Source: Fodinibacter luteus (GTDB taxonomy: Bacteria; Actinomycetota; Actinomycetes; Actinomycetales; Dermatophilaceae). Taken from it: a DNA stretch of 64,000 nucleotides. How positions within the stretch are numbered: position 1 is the first letter of the stretch; each line of letters opens with the position of its first letter. The stretch spans positions 310,001-374,000 of the forward strand of contig NZ_BAABGM010000003.1 in the NCBI RefSeq assembly GCF_039541575.1, given 5' to 3'. The translations under genes and the position numbers were made by a program. Below, piece after piece: positions 61,842 through 64,000 of this stretch. Below the pieces are notes generated by a model, which did not search any database, was not told where the DNA came from, and saw only the letters and a program-made list of their open reading frames with translations.

Positions 61842-63488
61842 TCAGTGGTTGACGGCCTCCGCGACACCGTGACCGGTGAGGCTGCGGACCTCCATCTCGG
61901 CGTACTTCTGGGCGTTGTGCTCCTTGCTCGTCACCGAGCCGAGCCACCCGAGGAAGAACGCGAGCGGGATGGACACCAGACCCGGGTTGTCGAGCGGGAA
62001 CCACGAGAAGTCCACGCCCTGGATCATCGACAGGCTCTTGCCCGTCGCCGGGTCGACCGGCTTCCCGGACACGACCGGGCTGAAGATGATCAGGCCGATC
62101 GAGCTGATGAGGCCGCCGTAGATCGAGAAGAGCGCGCCGCGGGTGTTGAAGCCCTTCCAGAACAGCGAGTACAGGATCGTCGGCAGGTTCGCGCTCGCGG
62201 CGACGGCGAACGCCAGGGCGACGAGGAAGGCGATGTTCTGGTCCTTGGCGAACATGCCACCGACGATGGCGACGATGCCGATGACGACCGACGCGATGCG
62301 GGCAACCTTGACCTCGCTCTCGCCCGACGTCTGACCCCTCTTGAAGACCTCCTTGTAGAGGTCGTGGGCGAAGGTCGCCGATGTCGTGATGGTGAGACCG
62401 GCGACGACCGCGAGGATCGTCGCGAAGGCGATGCCGGAGATGATGCCGAGCAGGACCGAGCCACCCAGCTCGTAGGCGAGCAGCGGTGCAGCGGCGTTGG
62501 CCTTGCCCGGGGCCGCGGTGATGGTCGCAGGGCCGACGAGGGCGGCGGCGCCGTAGCCGACGACGAGGGTGAGCAGGTAGAAGCCGCCGATGAGCCAGAT
62601 GGCCCACTCGACCGACTTGCGGGCCTGCTTGCTCGTCGGAACGGTGTAGAAGCGCTGGAGCACGTGCGGCAGTCCCGCGGTGCCGAGGACCAGGGCCATC
62701 GACAACGAGATGAAGTCGATCTTCGTCGTCGTGCTCACGCCGTACTTCAGGCCCGGTGCGAGGAGCGCGTCGCCCGCCTTCGGCGAGTTGTCGACGGCGC
62801 CCTGGAGCAGGGCCGAGAAGTTGAAGCCGTACTTCGCGAGCGTCCACACCGAGATGACCGCGGTCCCCGCGATGAGCAGGATGGCCTTGATGATCTGCAC
62901 CCACGTGGTGCCCTTCATGCCACCGATGAGGACGTAGGCGATCATCACGGTGCCGACGAGGGCGATGACGAGGTTCTGCGCGGTCTCGCCGCTCACCCCG
63001 AGGAGCAGCGACACGAGGCCGCCCGCGCCGGCCATCTGGGCCAGCAGGTAGAAGAACGACACGGCGAGAACGGAGGTGGCGGTCGCGATGCGCACCGGGC
63101 GCTGCTTGAGGCGGTAGGACAGGACGTCCGCCATCGTGAAGCGGCCCGTGTTGCGCATGAGCTCGGCGACGAGCAGGAGCGCGACGAGCCACGCGACGAG
63201 GAAGCCGATCGAGTACAGGAAGCCGTCGTACCCCTGGAGGGCGATGGCGCCGGCGATGCCGAGGAAGCTCGCCGCGGAGAGGTAGTCGCCGGCGATCGCG
63301 ATGCCGTTCTGGCGGCCGGTGAAGGCACCCGCGGCCGTGTAGTACTGCTCGGCCGTCTTCTTCCCCGAGGCCACCTTGATGACGATGACGAGCGTCACGA
63401 CGACGAACGACGCGAAGATGGCGATGTTGAGGGCGGGGCTGCCGACCGAGGTCGAGGTCGCGGCGGCGAGGCTGCTGAGGCCGGCCAT
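61842..63488 (-). CDS. actP: acetate/cation symporter
   Basis: 548 residues, about thirteen membrane segments, solute:sodium symporter family. AEQYYTAAGAFTGRQNGIAIAGDYLSAASFLGIAGAIALQGYDG start, LIGGMKGTTWVQIIKAILL, GTAGLPHVLQRFYTVP, and TTSATFAHDLYKEVF are classical ActP motifs. Imports acetate and perhaps other short acids. ATG 63488 lies just 2 bp after the stop of the DUF485 gene, the standard yjcH-actP pair; acs nearby completes acetate use. Confidence 0.95.
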   Translation of the reverse strand: MAGLSSLAAATSTSVGSPALNIAIFASFVVVTLVIVIKVASGKKTAEQYYTAAGAFTGRQNGIAIAGDYLSAASFLGIAGAIALQGYDGFLYSIGFLVAWLVALLLVAELMRNTGRFTMADVLSYRLKQRPVRIATATSVLAVSFFYLLAQMAGAGGLVSLLLGVSGETAQNLVIALVGTVMIAYVLIGGMKGTTWVQIIKAILLIAGTAVISVWTLAKYGFNFSALLQGAVDNSPKAGDALLAPGLKYGVSTTTKIDFISLSMALVLGTAGLPHVLQRFYTVPTSKQARKSVEWAIWLIGGFYLLTLVVGYGAAALVGPATITAAPGKANAAAPLLAYELGGSVLLGIISGIAFATILAVVAGLTITTSATFAHDLYKEVFKRGQTSGESEVKVARIASVVIGIVAIVGGMFAKDQNIAFLVALAFAVAASANLPTILYSLFWKGFNTRGALFSIYGGLISSIGLIIFSPVVSGKPVDPATGKSLSMIQGVDFSWFPLDNPGLVSIPLAFFLGWLGSVTSKEHNAQKYAEMEVRSLTGHGVAEAVNH

Positions 63489-63490
63489 GG

Positions 63491-63829
63491 TCAGCCCTCC
63501 TGTCCGGCGTCGAGGCGCGAGCCGAGCTTGTCGGCCAGCGGGTCGAACTCACGGTTCGCCCACCGCGCGTAGATGATCGTGATCGCGAACGTCGTCACGA
63601 ACTGTCCGAGCCCGAAGATCAGGCCGATGTTGATGTTGCCGAACAGCGTCGTGCCCATGAAGTCGGACGCGAAGATCGACAGCAGGACGTACACGAAGTA
63701 CCAGGCGAGGAAGAACGCGGTCATCGGGAAGACGAACCCGCGGAACTTCTTGCGCAGCTCCTGGAACTCCGAAGTGGACTGCAGCGCGAGGTACGGGTCC
63801 TCGTCGTGCGTGCGAGCGTCGTTGCTCAC
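63491..63829 (-). CDS. DUF485 membrane protein (YjcH-like)
   Basis: 112 residues, two membrane segments (FPMTAFFLAWYFVYVLLSIFASDF and GNINIGLIFGLGQFVTTFAITIIYARWA), DUF485 pattern EFQELRKKFRGFVFP. Partner of ActP in the same operon. GTG 63829 has GGAGGTG 6 nt upstream. The remaining 171 bp to the window edge shows no gene and no clear promoter. Confidence 0.93.
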   Translation of the reverse strand: MSNDARTHDEDPYLALQSTSEFQELRKKFRGFVFPMTAFFLAWYFVYVLLSIFASDFMGTTLFGNINIGLIFGLGQFVTTFAITIIYARWANREFDPLADKLGSRLDAGQEG

Positions 63830-64000
63830 GGGTCACCTCCAGGGTCTGATGTCCGGACCGATCGACCGGCTCGGCTCAAGGGTGGGGGCAGGTCGGGGCC
63901 CTTGGGCACCCTCGCGCCCGGGTGGCGCGCCGGGCGGGTCCGCGGGGCGACGTGCGGACCCCGGCGCCGCGGCGAGCGGCGCGCGTCGCGCGACGAGCGG

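Noticed and set aside
60616..63552. Long minus-strand open frame spanning actP and the antisense of phhA
   Set aside because: Shadow in another frame; actP and phhA carry all their family motifs in their own frames.

Overview
The window is about 73% GC with short intergenic gaps, many GTG starts and many 1-8 bp start/stop overlaps. Gene content (WhiB, an ArsA pair, MarP, PASTA-tailed penicillin-binding protein, DUF485-ActP) and gene order point to a high-GC actinobacterium of the order Micrococcales. It looks closest to the Intrasporangiaceae/Dermacoccaceae neighbourhood, but that placement is an inference from gene content only. A D-aspartate-ligase-like gene next to an aspartate racemase gene suggests a D-Asp (or D-Glu) containing peptidoglycan bridge.

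Layout. 0-5.8 kb: start of a membrane protein, a HerA-like ATPase (DUF853), a small AhpD-like protein with a CsoR-type operator, an AEC transporter, a VOC protein and an AraC regulator. 5.8-9.2 kb: prpE coupled to an MFS/GPH transporter. 9.2-11.9 kb: tRNA-Ser(GGA), DUF3817, SRP RNA, an atypical response regulator and a DsbA-like protein with a Cys-rich tail. 12.0-18 kb: dnaX-plsC-HMA-recR-DUF5063 and a FAD reductase. 18-24 kb: ask, an asd-like gene lacking the catalytic cysteine, PPi-phosphofructokinase and a phospholipase D-like protein. 24-29 kb: D-Asp ligase-like and racemase genes, a small lipoprotein and a compact UvrA. 29-33.4 kb: RibD-C, a coiled-coil protein, LysM, M23, a small secreted peptide and DUF5995. 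33.4-40.1 kb: an accessory oxidoreductase/hydrolase island with its own TetR regulator and two closely similar promoters. 40.3-60.4 kb: tRNA-Pro(CGG), then a conserved actinobacterial block. This block runs metallophosphoesterase, YqeY, PonA2-like PBP, WhiB, ArsA pair, DUF4177, RidA, NUDIX, MBL, Crp, nth, NUDIX, MarP, holin-like, NhaA, acs, and follows the order of Mycobacterium tuberculosis Rv3683 to Rv3667. 60.4-64 kb: phenylalanine hydroxylase and the acetate permease pair DUF485-actP.

The most unusual signal is not a gene. The octamer GGATGCCG (or its complement CGGCATCC) occurs about 65 times by eye, on both strands, in genes and between them. Inside genes it often forces codons that are otherwise rare here (Asp GAT, Ala GCA). 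It is absent from about 30.15 to 41.9 kb, a stretch that contains the accessory island. It also forms the core of a seven-copy 24-bp minisatellite at 47.6 kb. A second signal is a family of long inverted repeats (ACAGGCAGTG ... CACTGCCTGT), two of which bracket an AbiEi/DUF559-like gene that interrupts the conserved block. Many genes appear to be leaderless: a TANNNT box lies exactly 6-7 nt before the start codon, which settles several start choices.
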